A DNA stretch of 14,033 bases from Marinomonas sp. CT5 (GCF_018336975.1 NZ_CP025572.1:4401161-4415193); one strand, 5' to 3'. Counted from the stretch's first letter, positions 1-7,274 are shown. The notes: a model not told the origin generated them from the sequence alone. Made by a program: numbers and translations.

Positions 1-1
1 C

Positions 2-280
2 TCGAAAGATTGGCAAACCTTCTTAAAAGATAATAATCTGGAAGCCAGTATGAGTCGTCGTGGTAACTGCCATGATAATGCTGTTGCGGAAAGCTTTTTC
101 TCATTGTTAAAAAAAGAAAGAGTACGCAATAGAACCTACAAAACAAGAAGTGATGCTCGTTCAGAGATTTTTGATTATATCGAATGCTTTTATAATCCAA
201 AGCGACACCATGGATCAAATAATGGATTATCGCCACTGCAATATGAGAGGCGATATTTTACGGAGCTAGAAACTGTCTAG
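2..280 (+). CDS. IS3-family transposase OrfB, C-terminal part (5' end outside window)
   Basis: This is the DDE integrase-type transposase of an IS3-family element; OrfB joins with OrfA by frameshifting to make the active enzyme. The frame is open from base 2, so the ATG at 50 is internal and the gene starts upstream of the window. The visible part carries the last catalytic block: SRRGNCHDNAVAESFF contains the catalytic Glu, and a Lys follows seven residues later (ESFFSLLK), as in the DDE(K) signature. The C-terminal stretch YNPKRHHGSNNGLSPLQYE is the usual end of rve-domain transposases. The TAG stop lies inside the terminal repeat, a common economy in this family. The first two catalytic Asp residues are not in the window. 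Confidence 0.9.
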   Translation, partial: SKDWQTFLKDNNLEASMSRRGNCHDNAVAESFFSLLKKERVRNRTYKTRSDARSEIFDYIECFYNPKRHHGSNNGLSPLQYERRYFTELETV

Positions 281-298
281 GAAACTGGGTCCATACCA
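274..298 (+). repeat. Right terminal inverted repeat of the left IS3 copy
   Basis: Its reverse complement matches the left terminal repeat at 13735-13759 in 22 of 25 positions, counted by eye, with the outermost 13 bases (TGGTATGGACCCA) identical. The three mismatches lie at repeat positions 14, 18 and 19. The orfB stop codon (278-280) lies inside it. The bases immediately outside (TAA from 299) would be one copy of the target duplication, but the partner is outside the window. Confidence 0.82.
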
Positions 299-638
299 TA
301 AAAAAAGGATCTAATGTTTCGTAAATTTATCGTACATGATCATATCTTGAGCTTTTAAGTGCTGAAAGAGCGCTTTCAGTAAATTAGCATGATATGATGT
401 GTTAAGAACTTTACTTTCTTGATATATAACTGCCTTACACTGAGAAGAAAAAGTTATATTGATGGGGCTTCTGAGTTCACGATGTACAGAATGTAAGGTG
501 CTGTAAAAATAAGTAGGTTATTACATATTGTAAGCAGGTGTATGTGATGATGTGCACTTTATCTAATTAAAATGTTTTTTACATATATCACTCAGATAAA
601 ATTTAATATTAGAAAATTAAGGTGATTTAGGGAAATAG
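299..638. other. Non-coding leader between the left IS and hddC
   Basis: About 340 bases of very AT-rich DNA with frequent stops in all frames; I see no gene or gene remnant. One perfect short hairpin is present, CTGAAAG at 362-368 and CTTTCAG at 373-379 around a 4-base loop, with no T-run after it. The last 60 bases probably hold the promoter and leader for hddC (see 578-610). The stretch also has ATATATCACT (583-592) and ATTAAGGTGAT (616-626), two words that recur upstream of gmhA. Confidence 0.6.
578..610 (+). promoter_or_regulatory. Candidate promoter for hddC
   Basis: TTTACA (578-583) resembles a -35 box, followed after 18 bases by TTTAAT (602-607). Alternative -10 candidates are TAAAAT at 597-602 and TAATAT at 605-610. 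None is a strong match and the whole stretch is AT-rich, so chance matches are easy. A start near 610-617 would give a leader of about 25 bases carrying the AGGGA ribosome-binding site (629-633) five bases before the hddC ATG. Confidence 0.28.
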
Positions 639-1340
639 ATGACTTTTGAGAATACAGATGTCGTAATCCTTTGTGGTGGATTGGGTACAAGATTCCGAGC
701 AGTAATAGATAATCAACCTAAAGGTTTAGCCTCAGTGGCTGGAAAGCCTATTCTAGACCGCATAATTGATGACCTGATTGAGCAAGGTGCGAAAAGGATT
801 ATTTTATGCGTAGGATATCTAAGTGAGCAGATAGTTGAATATTACGGCAATAGAACTGATGTGGAGTTCCGGTTTTCCACAGAAGACACTCCATTAGGAA
901 CTGGAGGAGCTGTAAAAAATGCTACTCCTTTAATTCAGGCTGATAAAGTTTTAGTTCTGAATGGGGATTCTTTGTGTTCTATATCTTTTCAAGACTTGTT
1001 GTTATATCATGAGAAAAATGAGAGCTTTTTAACGGTTGTGACGAGTTATTCAAAAGATATCGGCGACTATGGTAATTTGTCTCTCGATGAGAAAGGAAAA
1101 ATTCTTTCTTTTAGAGAAAAAGTTAAGTCTGATGGTTCTCCTTTGATAAGTGCTGGAATTTATCTTATGAATAAGGATGCGCTTAATGAAATACAAGGAG
1201 AGTATCCTATTTCCATAGAGGTTGATTTCTTCCCCGAGGTTGTTACAAAACATAACTGCATGGGATATATGACTGAGAGTGAAGTTATGGATATTGGAAC
1301 TCCGGAACGCTATAAAAAAATAAATGAAATTTTGAACTAG
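639..1340 (+). CDS. hddC: D-glycero-alpha-D-manno-heptose 1-phosphate guanylyltransferase (HddC-like nucleotidyltransferase)
   Basis: This cytoplasmic enzyme of 233 residues activates a sugar 1-phosphate with a nucleoside triphosphate; as HddC it would make GDP-D-glycero-alpha-D-manno-heptose from the heptose 1-phosphate and GTP. The fold is that of NTP_transferase proteins: LCGGLGTRF at residues 11-19 binds the nucleotide, PKGL with Lys28 follows, LGTGGA at 86-91, NGDS with metal-binding Asp110, and a second acidic site at DIGTP (Asp218). Length matches HddC (about 220-235 residues). The start is supported by AGGGA five bases upstream. Sequence alone does not separate HddC from other small sugar-phosphate nucleotidyltransferases; the assignment leans on hddA and gmhA in the same locus, the set found in Campylobacter capsule clusters. 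A terminator starts at its stop codon, so it may be transcribed on its own. Confidence 0.83.
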   Translation: MTFENTDVVILCGGLGTRFRAVIDNQPKGLASVAGKPILDRIIDDLIEQGAKRIILCVGYLSEQIVEYYGNRTDVEFRFSTEDTPLGTGGAVKNATPLIQADKVLVLNGDSLCSISFQDLLLYHEKNESFLTVVTSYSKDIGDYGNLSLDEKGKILSFREKVKSDGSPLISAGIYLMNKDALNEIQGEYPISIEVDFFPEVVTKHNCMGYMTESEVMDIGTPERYKKINEILN

Positions 1341-1392
1341 GCTGTTTGTGATATTAAAACAGGAATATTGAAAAATAGCCTTTTGATTTTTT
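1339..1392 (+). terminator. Rho-independent terminator after hddC
   Basis: AGGCTGTTT (1339-1347) pairs with AAATAGCCT (1373-1381), nine pairs with one G-U. An inner stem pairs ATATT (1351-1355) with AATAT (1364-1368). The arm is followed by TTTTGATTTTTT (1381-1392). The first arm overlaps the hddC stop codon. Confidence 0.6.
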
Positions 1393-1425
1393 GTAGCGAA
1401 TAATATTGAAAATAAGTTGGTTTAA

Positions 1426-3252
1426 ATGTTAGGTGTTCTTCGTCAGTTGTTAAGCGCTTTTAGTAAAAAAGAAAGAGTGCATCTTTTTTTGTTACTGCTT
1501 TTAATGATGGCTACAGGTGCAGTGGAAGCGTTAGGTATTAGCCTCATTTTTCCATTTATTGGAATAGTTACGGATCCTAGTATTGTTCATGAAAATAAAA
1601 TACTGAATTTTTTATACCAAAACCTAGAGTTTAGTAATGAGAAGAATTTCATTATTTTCATCGGTTGTGCTTTAGGTTTGTTTTTTATATTTAAGAATTT
1701 TTTCTATATAGGTTCTCAATATATCCAGCAAAACTATCTAATTCGCAAGCGTGTTGCCTTAACCGGAACAATGTTCCAAGGGTACATGCGTTCTAAATAT
1801 GAATTTCATCTAAATAATAATTCTGCTTTGCTTTTACGAAACATAAATGCAGTCGATGGCGTTTTTAGTGGATTGCTACAGCCTGCTTTTGAAATTATGT
1901 CTGAAACAATTATTTTGATAGGCATAGTGTTTGTTCTTTTTATGACAGACCCTGTGATTTCATTAGGTGCTGCGTGCTTTATTGCTATTCCTCTGCTTAT
2001 CTTAAATAGATTTATATCACGTAAGCTTCGAATGATAGGGAAAGAAAATTTTCGCTTGATGGGGGTAACTTCAAAGCTACTATTGGAAGGGCTTAACGGC
2101 GTTAAAGAAATTTTAGTTATGAATCGCCAAGGGTTTTATGCTCGCTCTTTTGTTGAATCTTCAAAGAAATTAGGTTTTATTCGTAGAGATTTGATTATTT
2201 GTAATCATGTTCCAAGACTAGTGATGGAAGTGATTTTAATATTAGGGCTAATATCTTTTGTTATATATATCCTTGTGGCAAATCTTTCTATTGCACAGCT
2301 TATTCCGACCGTTTCTTTGTTTGGTGTGGCTGCAATCCGAATGTTATATTCACTCAATAAAATAGTGGTGGGTGGGAATAATATTAGTTTTAACCAAACA
2401 TTAAGTGCTACAGTTCTTGAACAACTGCATCGCTTTGATACTCCTAGTGACCTTGAATCTGATGAACATGATAAAAATAAGAGATTACAGAAAATAGATT
2501 TAGATAAAGCAATCGAGTTAAAAAATTTGAGTTTTTCTTATCTTCAGTCAGAAAAAGAAGCTCTGAAGAATATATCCCTTTCAATTAAAAAGGGGCAGTC
2601 AGTGGCTTTTGTTGGCCCTTCTGGGGCAGGTAAATCCTCTCTTGTCGATATTGTTTTAGGGTTGCTGACTCCGTCTAAGGGTGAAATTTTAATTGATGGC
2701 GACTCACTTCAAAATGAGGAGGTTCGCGAGAAATGGCAAAATAGTATTGGGTATATTCCTCAGTCGATTTATCTATGTGATGATACGTTAAGGAACAATA
2801 TTTCTTTTGGTGTTCCAGCGGATGAAATTGATGAAGATGCTGTTGAGCAGGCTATTGAGATTGCGCAGTTGAGAGAGGTTGTTAACAATCTTCCTAATGG
2901 CCTAGATACAATGATGGGGGAGCGTGGAGTCCGCCTTTCTGGAGGGCAAAGGCAGCGTGTTGCAATCGCTAGAGCTTTATACCATAATCCCGAAATCATT
3001 ATAATGGACGAAGCAACTTCTGCTTTAGATAACACAACGGAAGCAGAATTTATTGAAGCCATTAATCGTATGAAGAAACATAAAACATTAATTATTGTGG
3101 CGCATCGTTTGACGACAATTAAAAATTGCGATCTTATTTTCGTTCTTCAGGATGGGGAAGTAATTGGGCAAGGTGGGTTACAAGAGCTCATGTCTGGCAA
3201 TCTTCCATTCCAACGTTTAGCACAACTAGATCCAGGAATTTCAGAGAAGTAA
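1426..3252 (+). CDS. ABC exporter, ATPase fused to permease; PglK/MsbA-like glycolipid flippase
   Basis: A 608-residue half-transporter with an N-terminal membrane domain and C-terminal ATPase, expected to work as an inner-membrane homodimer. Hydrophobic segments are seen near residues 19-45, 73-96, 155-172, 178-196, 262-285 and 288-305. The ATPase has Walker A GPSGAGKS (397-404), signature LSGGQRQR (504-511), Walker B IIMDEATSALD with Asp528 and Glu529, and switch His560 in AHR; all catalytic residues are intact. The N-terminus resembles PglK/WlaB proteins, which flip undecaprenyl-diphosphate oligosaccharides, and the setting among sugar genes supports export of a lipid-linked glycan. A lipid A or peptide exporter is possible but less likely. 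No good Shine-Dalgarno stands before the ATG. The next gene follows within 10 bases, so the two are probably cotranscribed. Confidence 0.85.
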   Translation: MLGVLRQLLSAFSKKERVHLFLLLLLMMATGAVEALGISLIFPFIGIVTDPSIVHENKILNFLYQNLEFSNEKNFIIFIGCALGLFFIFKNFFYIGSQYIQQNYLIRKRVALTGTMFQGYMRSKYEFHLNNNSALLLRNINAVDGVFSGLLQPAFEIMSETIILIGIVFVLFMTDPVISLGAACFIAIPLLILNRFISRKLRMIGKENFRLMGVTSKLLLEGLNGVKEILVMNRQGFYARSFVESSKKLGFIRRDLIICNHVPRLVMEVILILGLISFVIYILVANLSIAQLIPTVSLFGVAAIRMLYSLNKIVVGGNNISFNQTLSATVLEQLHRFDTPSDLESDEHDKNKRLQKIDLDKAIELKNLSFSYLQSEKEALKNISLSIKKGQSVAFVGPSGAGKSSLVDIVLGLLTPSKGEILIDGDSLQNEEVREKWQNSIGYIPQSIYLCDDTLRNNISFGVPADEIDEDAVEQAIEIAQLREVVNNLPNGLDTMMGERGVRLSGGQRQRVAIARALYHNPEIIIMDEATSALDNTTEAEFIEAINRMKKHKTLIIVAHRLTTIKNCDLIFVLQDGEVIGQGGLQELMSGNLPFQRLAQLDPGISEK

Positions 3253-3261
3253 AGGTTGCTT

Positions 3262-4296
3262 ATGTTAGGTATCGTTATTCCCACAATGAACCGCTCTGAA
3301 TTTGTAATTCGGCAGCTTAATTACTATGCGGAAGTGGGTAGCCCTTTTACTGTTTATGTTGGAGATTCAAGTAATCAGGAACATATTGATAAAATGCTCT
3401 TGGCGATTGAAAATTTAAAAGGAAAATTAAAAGTTGTCTATAAGCTTTATCCAAATGTAAGCGGACCAATGTGTCTAAAGAATCTCATCGGTATTGTAGA
3501 AGAAAATTATGCAGCCTTTTCTGGAGATGATGACTTTTTGGTGCCTAGGTTTTTGTCGAAAGGAGTCGATTTTTTGGAAAAGAATCCAGAGTATCGCACT
3601 GTGCAAGGAAAGGGTATTAGTTTTGAGTTAACTAATGTAGGCCCATATGGTAAACAAATGGCCGTTACTCCCTACTATTTAAAAAATGCAGAAGAGGAAA
3701 CTCCTTCCCAGAGACTTCAAGCGTTTTTGGCAAACTATTGGGTTCCTCTATTTTCTGTCCATCGTACGTCCGAATTTCTAGAAGATCATGCAAACTTAGA
3801 AAAGCTAACAGATATTGCTTTTACTGAAATTATGGCAAATTGCTGTACTATTATAAGTGGAAAGTCAAAACTGTTAGACGACTTGTATGTTGTTCGGCAA
3901 TGTCATCCTCAAAGGCATCTTTTAGCAAAACATCAAAAGTGGATTGAGAGCGAGCAATGGCAGCCTTCTTATGAGGTGTTTTTAGAGACACTACAAGACG
4001 CCTTAGTAAAGGCCGAAAATATCTCTCCTGAAGATGCTTTATCTACAATTAAGGAAAGTTTTGATTTATATCTGCACAAGAATGAGGCTAAGGAAAGGCA
4101 AAATTTAAATCAAAAAAAATCATCTGTTAAGTCTTACTTAAAAGAGTACTTTCCTGGTCTGAAAACAGGTTATTTACGAGTAAAGTCATTTTTCCCTCAA
4201 GAGAGTTCGGCAATTAGCTTAGACTCATTGAAGTCGAAATCTTCTCCGTATAACCCTGATTTTATGCCTTTGTATAAAACTATCACCCAAGGATGA
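3262..4296 (+). CDS. Family 2-like glycosyltransferase (TIGR00180-type)
   Basis: A cytoplasmic glycosyltransferase of 344 residues. The N-terminus LGIVIPTMNRSEFVIRQL is the start of a GT-A nucleotide-binding fold, and SGDDDF with Asp89-Asp91 supplies the DXD-type metal and nucleotide-sugar site. The N-terminal two thirds resemble TIGR00180 glycosyltransferases. The last 100 residues are charged and lysine-rich, with short hydrophobic stretches near SYLKEYFPGLKTGYL, possibly for membrane contact. The ATG at 3262 is preferred over a TTG six bases upstream because AAAGG (3251-3255) sits six bases before it. It starts nine bases after the ABC transporter stop and is probably translated from the same message. 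The sugar it transfers cannot be read from sequence; a sugar made by this locus is the natural guess. A weak terminator follows. Confidence 0.75.
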   Translation: MLGIVIPTMNRSEFVIRQLNYYAEVGSPFTVYVGDSSNQEHIDKMLLAIENLKGKLKVVYKLYPNVSGPMCLKNLIGIVEENYAAFSGDDDFLVPRFLSKGVDFLEKNPEYRTVQGKGISFELTNVGPYGKQMAVTPYYLKNAEEETPSQRLQAFLANYWVPLFSVHRTSEFLEDHANLEKLTDIAFTEIMANCCTIISGKSKLLDDLYVVRQCHPQRHLLAKHQKWIESEQWQPSYEVFLETLQDALVKAENISPEDALSTIKESFDLYLHKNEAKERQNLNQKKSSVKSYLKEYFPGLKTGYLRVKSFFPQESSAISLDSLKSKSSPYNPDFMPLYKTITQG

Positions 4297-4314
4297 TGCT
4301 TACTATATTTGAGT

Positions 4315-4340
4315 GGTTGCTTAGACAACCTTTCTTTTTT
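4315..4340 (+). terminator. Weak rho-independent terminator after the glycosyltransferase
   Basis: GGTTG (4315-4319) pairs with CAACC (4326-4330) around a six-base loop and is followed directly by TTTCTTTTTT (4331-4340). The stem is only five pairs, so termination may be partial. Confidence 0.5.
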
Positions 4341-4375
4341 AACAAATTCAGAAAACATTATAGAGTTGGATAAAA

Positions 4376-5314
4376 ATGAGTATTAAAGTTTTAGTTACTG
4401 GTGGTGCCGGGTATTTAGGATCTACATTAGTGCCTTTATTGTTAGAAAAAGGCTATGAAGTTACGGTTTTAGACAGCTTCATGTTTCAGCAAAACTCTTT
4501 GATGGAATGCTGTGCTAATCCTAAGTTTTCTGTTGTTAATGGGGACACTCGTGATCCAGAAGTTTTAAAGCCTTTAGTAGAAGGCAAAGACTATATCATC
4601 CCTTTAGCAGCCCTAGTCGGTGCTCCTCTATGTAAAAGAGATGCAATCGGTGCTGAAACAGTCAACAGAGATGCTATTAAAACTTTGACTGAACTGATGT
4701 CCAAAGAACAAAGACTTTTGATTCCGATTACTAATAGTGGATACGGTGTTGGAGAAGAGGGTGTGTATTGCACCGAAGAAACGCCACTTCGCCCGATCTC
4801 TCATTACGGAAGAGTGAAAGTTGAAGCTGAGGAAATTGCGATGGCTTTTGGTAATACAATTAGCTTCCGTTTAGCGACTGTATTTGGTATGAGCCCTAGA
4901 ATGCGAATGGACTTATTAGTTAATGATTTTACATATCGCGCCGTTAAAGATCGCTTTATTGTTATTTTCGAAGGTCATTTCAAACGTAACTACATTCATG
5001 TTCGTGATGTAGCTCGTGCTTTCCTTCATGGAATGGAAAACTTTGATTCTATGAAAAACGAAGCTTATAACGTTGGTCTTTCTGACGCTAACCTTTCTAA
5101 ACTAGAACTTTGCGCACGAATCAAAGAGCATGTCCCTTCTTTCACTGTGTTGGAAGCGCCTTTGGGTGAAGACCCTGATAAACGAGATTACATTGTTTCC
5201 AACGAAAAAATCGAAAAGACAGGATTCAAGCCTATTCATTCTCTAGATGATGGTATTCAAGAGCTAATTAAAGGCTACACTATCTTGACTAACAGTAAGT
5301 ATGCAAACGTCTAG
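4376..5314 (+). CDS. NAD(P)-dependent sugar epimerase/reductase, extended SDR family
   Basis: A 312-residue cytoplasmic enzyme acting on a nucleotide sugar or sugar phosphate. TGGAGYLG at residues 8-15 is the extended-SDR dinucleotide-binding motif and Tyr144/Lys148 form the YxxxK pair. Where RmlB- and Gmd-type 4,6-dehydratases carry Thr-Asp-Glu, this protein has Thr119-Asn-Ser121 (ITNSGYG), so the acid/base pair for water elimination is absent. A 4-epimerase, a ketoreductase or a reductase of a branched side chain are all open. It stands immediately before the split transketolase genes with a 115-base gap, suggesting a shared pathway. The ribosome-binding site is poor (GTTGGA about five bases before the ATG). 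I do not recognise a named family member and give no symbol. Confidence 0.75.
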   Translation: MSIKVLVTGGAGYLGSTLVPLLLEKGYEVTVLDSFMFQQNSLMECCANPKFSVVNGDTRDPEVLKPLVEGKDYIIPLAALVGAPLCKRDAIGAETVNRDAIKTLTELMSKEQRLLIPITNSGYGVGEEGVYCTEETPLRPISHYGRVKVEAEEIAMAFGNTISFRLATVFGMSPRMRMDLLVNDFTYRAVKDRFIVIFEGHFKRNYIHVRDVARAFLHGMENFDSMKNEAYNVGLSDANLSKLELCARIKEHVPSFTVLEAPLGEDPDKRDYIVSNEKIEKTGFKPIHSLDDGIQELIKGYTILTNSKYANV

Positions 5315-5342
5315 AAAGCATTTCTTATAAGTGATATTTTTC

Positions 5343-5395
5343 GGCCTTGATGTCACTGTTTAACAGAAGGAAATGGAAAACAGTGGCTCAATGCC
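5343..5395 (+). promoter_or_regulatory. Long imperfect hairpin in the leader of the transketolase genes
   Basis: CACTGTTT (5354-5361) pairs perfectly with AAACAGTG (5378-5385) around a 16-base loop. The stem extends outward: GT (5352-5353) with GC (5386-5387, one G-U), TTGA (5347-5350) with TCAA (5388-5391), and GGC (5343-5345) with GCC (5393-5395), broken only by one bulge and one mismatch. No T-run follows on the + strand, so it is not a standard terminator. It ends 34 bases before the ATG at 5430. It may be an RNA leader structure or an operator; its function is unknown. Confidence 0.45.
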
Positions 5396-5429
5396 TGTCA
5401 ATTATTAATACGACATTACGGACGCAATC

Positions 5430-6239
5430 ATGATTTCCTTTTTGAGAAAAAAAGTAAATTGGGTGTGGCGAGAAACTTTGCTCGTACATAAAAGAGCTCC
5501 AGAAACAAGGATCGCTTCGTCTTTATCGGCGGTAGAGATTTATGTTGCTCTTTATTACGGCGAAATTTTAAAGCAGTTCCCTAAAGACCCTCTCAATGAA
5601 AAAAGAGATAGGTTTATCATTAGTAAAGGGCATGGGTCTATTTCTATGTACCCAATTCTTGCCGATTTAGGTTTTTATGAGATGGCAGAATTGGAGCGGA
5701 TTTGCAAACCTGGCTCTTTCTTAGGAGCTATTCCTGACCCTGCAATTCCTGGTTATGAAACGATTAATGGCTCTCTTGGTCACGGGTTGGGTGTTGCCTG
5801 TGGTGTTGCTACTGCCCTTAAAGCTAAGAAATCAGACAATAAAGTTTATGTTATTGTCGGAGATGGTGAACTCTATGAGGGATCCAACTGGGAAGCAATT
5901 ATGTTCGCAGCACATCACGGTCTAGATAATCTTATTGTGATTGTTGATCATAATAAAGTCAGTATGTTGGACCATTGCGAGCGAATTATTAATCATGCTC
6001 CTTTAAAAGAGAAGTTTGCTGCTTTTCAATGGAACGTCACAGAGTGTGATGGGCATGATATAGAAGCCGTGCATAGTAGCTTGAAAACATTGAAAGAAAC
6101 AAATGAAGGAAAACCCCATATTTTAATTGCACATACTTTAAAAGGGAGAGGAATTCCCTCTATTGAGAATGACTCATTGAGTCATATCAAAGGGGTAAAA
6201 ACAGAGGAATTAGATCAGTTGATTAGGGAGAACTCATGA
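5430..6239 (+). CDS. Transketolase-like protein, N-terminal (ThDP-binding) subunit
   Basis: This 269-residue protein is the N-terminal, diphosphate-binding domain of transketolase as a separate polypeptide. It would pair with the next gene product to bind thiamine diphosphate and Mg2+ and move two-carbon ketol units between sugars. SKGHGS (His68) is a substrate-side motif. GDG at 144-146 followed by Asn175 is the ThDP/Mg motif with the usual spacing of about 30 residues. SLGHGLGVACG precedes it. Single-chain transketolases are about 660 residues; the two products here total 585, as in other two-gene transketolases. The stop overlaps the start of the second gene by four bases (ATGA), implying coupled translation. 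In this locus it could supply sedoheptulose 7-phosphate to GmhA, or act on a keto sugar to build a branch. The known 1-deoxy-xylulose-5-phosphate synthase is a longer single chain and is unlikely. Confidence 0.85.
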   Translation: MISFLRKKVNWVWRETLLVHKRAPETRIASSLSAVEIYVALYYGEILKQFPKDPLNEKRDRFIISKGHGSISMYPILADLGFYEMAELERICKPGSFLGAIPDPAIPGYETINGSLGHGLGVACGVATALKAKKSDNKVYVIVGDGELYEGSNWEAIMFAAHHGLDNLIVIVDHNKVSMLDHCERIINHAPLKEKFAAFQWNVTECDGHDIEAVHSSLKTLKETNEGKPHILIAHTLKGRGIPSIENDSLSHIKGVKTEELDQLIRENS

Positions 6240-7186
6240 GCGCAGTAAAACCAATGAGGGATGTCTTAATAGAAGAAATTACCCTTAGAATGGATGCCAA
6301 TGATTCAATCTTCTTTGTTTCAGGAGACTTTGGTTCACCTAAACTAGATGCTCTAAGAGAACGTCATCCTGATCGTTTTATCAATGTAGGCATTGCAGAG
6401 CAAAACTTAATTAATATCTGTGCAGGCCTAGCTCTAGAAGGGTTTATTGTTTATGCCTACGCGATAGCTCCTTTTATAACGATGCGTTGTTATGAACAAA
6501 TTCGTGTCAATATGGCTATTCTTTCTCAAGAACGCCCTATGAATGTCAATTTGATTGGCGTAGGTGCAGGTTATAGTTACGAGATGTCTGGGCCTACCCA
6601 TCAGTCTCTAGAAGATCTTGCGATTATGAGAGCTTTAGCAAATGTTGAGGTTTTCTCGCCTGCTGATTGGGCTACTGTCGAGTCATATGTAGATTACACA
6701 GTGGAGTCACAAACTATTAAATATCTGAGACTCGATAGTAAGCCTTTGCCAAATGTGCATCAAAAACCAGAAAATCTCTCTGTTAGCCTAGGCTACCATG
6801 AACTTCAAAAGGGAAATGAAGTTTGTCTTCTCTCTACAGGGTACATGACACATTCAGCTTTAATTGTTGCAGAAAAATTGAAGCAAGAAGGAATCCAAGT
6901 TGGAGTTATTGACGTTTTCGCTCTAACAACTTTGCAAAGAGATTCTTTGAGTCAAACTCTCCAAAATTACAAGCATGCAATTTCTTTAGAGGAAGGCTTT
7001 TTAGAAAAAGGTGGTTTTGATACTTTAATATCTGGAATTATTAGGCAGCATGAATTGTCTACTAAATTTCATGGTATGGGAGTTGATGATCACTATAGCT
7101 TTGAATTGGGAGGAAGAGATATCCTGCATTCCATCAATAAGATAGGAATTGAGGATATTATTGAGAAAGTCAAAGCAAACTTGTAA
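6236..7186 (+). CDS. Transketolase-like protein, C-terminal (pyrimidine-binding) subunit
   Basis: At 316 residues this carries the pyrimidine-binding domain and the C-terminal transketolase domain. NVGIAEQN contains Glu55, the expected activator of the ThDP aminopyrimidine (Glu411 in E. coli transketolase). GAGYSYEMSGPTHQSLEDLAIMRAL matches the phosphate- and substrate-binding segment (SGPTHQ near residues 119-124), and the C-terminal domain begins around residue 190 (NEVCLLSTGYM). It overlaps the preceding gene by four bases and must act as its partner, probably as an alpha2beta2 assembly; that assembly is inferred from the family. A terminator-like hairpin lies 25 bases after the stop, so SDR and transketolase genes form the middle transcription unit of the locus. 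Confidence 0.86.
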   Translation: MSAVKPMRDVLIEEITLRMDANDSIFFVSGDFGSPKLDALRERHPDRFINVGIAEQNLINICAGLALEGFIVYAYAIAPFITMRCYEQIRVNMAILSQERPMNVNLIGVGAGYSYEMSGPTHQSLEDLAIMRALANVEVFSPADWATVESYVDYTVESQTIKYLRLDSKPLPNVHQKPENLSVSLGYHELQKGNEVCLLSTGYMTHSALIVAEKLKQEGIQVGVIDVFALTTLQRDSLSQTLQNYKHAISLEEGFLEKGGFDTLISGIIRQHELSTKFHGMGVDDHYSFELGGRDILHSINKIGIEDIIEKVKANL

Positions 7187-7210
7187 TTCGAAAATCGGGT
7201 ATATTTCAGC

Positions 7211-7233
7211 AGAGGAAAGCTTTTCTCTTTTTT
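7211..7233 (+). terminator. Rho-independent terminator after the transketolase genes
   Basis: AGAGGAAAGCTTTTCTCT (7211-7228) is a near-perfect inverted repeat with one G-T pair, followed by a T-run to 7233. The central bases must form the loop, leaving about seven A/T-rich pairs, so strength is moderate. Confidence 0.45.
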
Positions 7234-7274
7234 GTGGGAATTTTTTTAAATGGTTCAGGTAGAAGTCTTAAGCA

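Larger units (their letters stand above)
1..298 (+). mobile_element. IS3-family element, right (3') end, partial
   Basis: This is the downstream end of an IS3-family insertion sequence that enters from outside the window. It holds the 3' part of the orfB transposase gene and the right terminal repeat, whose outer end at 298 reads as the complement of TGGTATGGACCCA. The same terminal sequence opens the element at 13735, which fixes both outer boundaries: outside the shared bases the two flanks differ. The element lies in the same orientation as the right-hand copy. The left end and any target duplication are outside the window. Confidence 0.88.

Noticed and set aside
362..379. Perfect short inverted repeat as a terminator of the left IS transcript
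   Set aside because: There is no T-run after it, and it is 80 bases outside the IS; only noted as a hairpin within the leader.
1050..1253. Minus-strand open frame of 67 codons inside hddC
   Set aside because: It lies wholly opposite a well-supported gene, has no family resemblance and no ribosome-binding site; an antisense shadow.
2769..3062. Minus-strand open frame of 97 codons opposite the ABC ATPase domain
   Set aside because: Antisense to the signature and Walker B region of the transporter; composition is that of a shadow frame.
5315..5429. TPP riboswitch upstream of the ThDP-dependent enzyme genes
   Set aside because: The hairpin is clear, but I could not find the conserved THI-box core (CTGAGA...) in the right arrangement.
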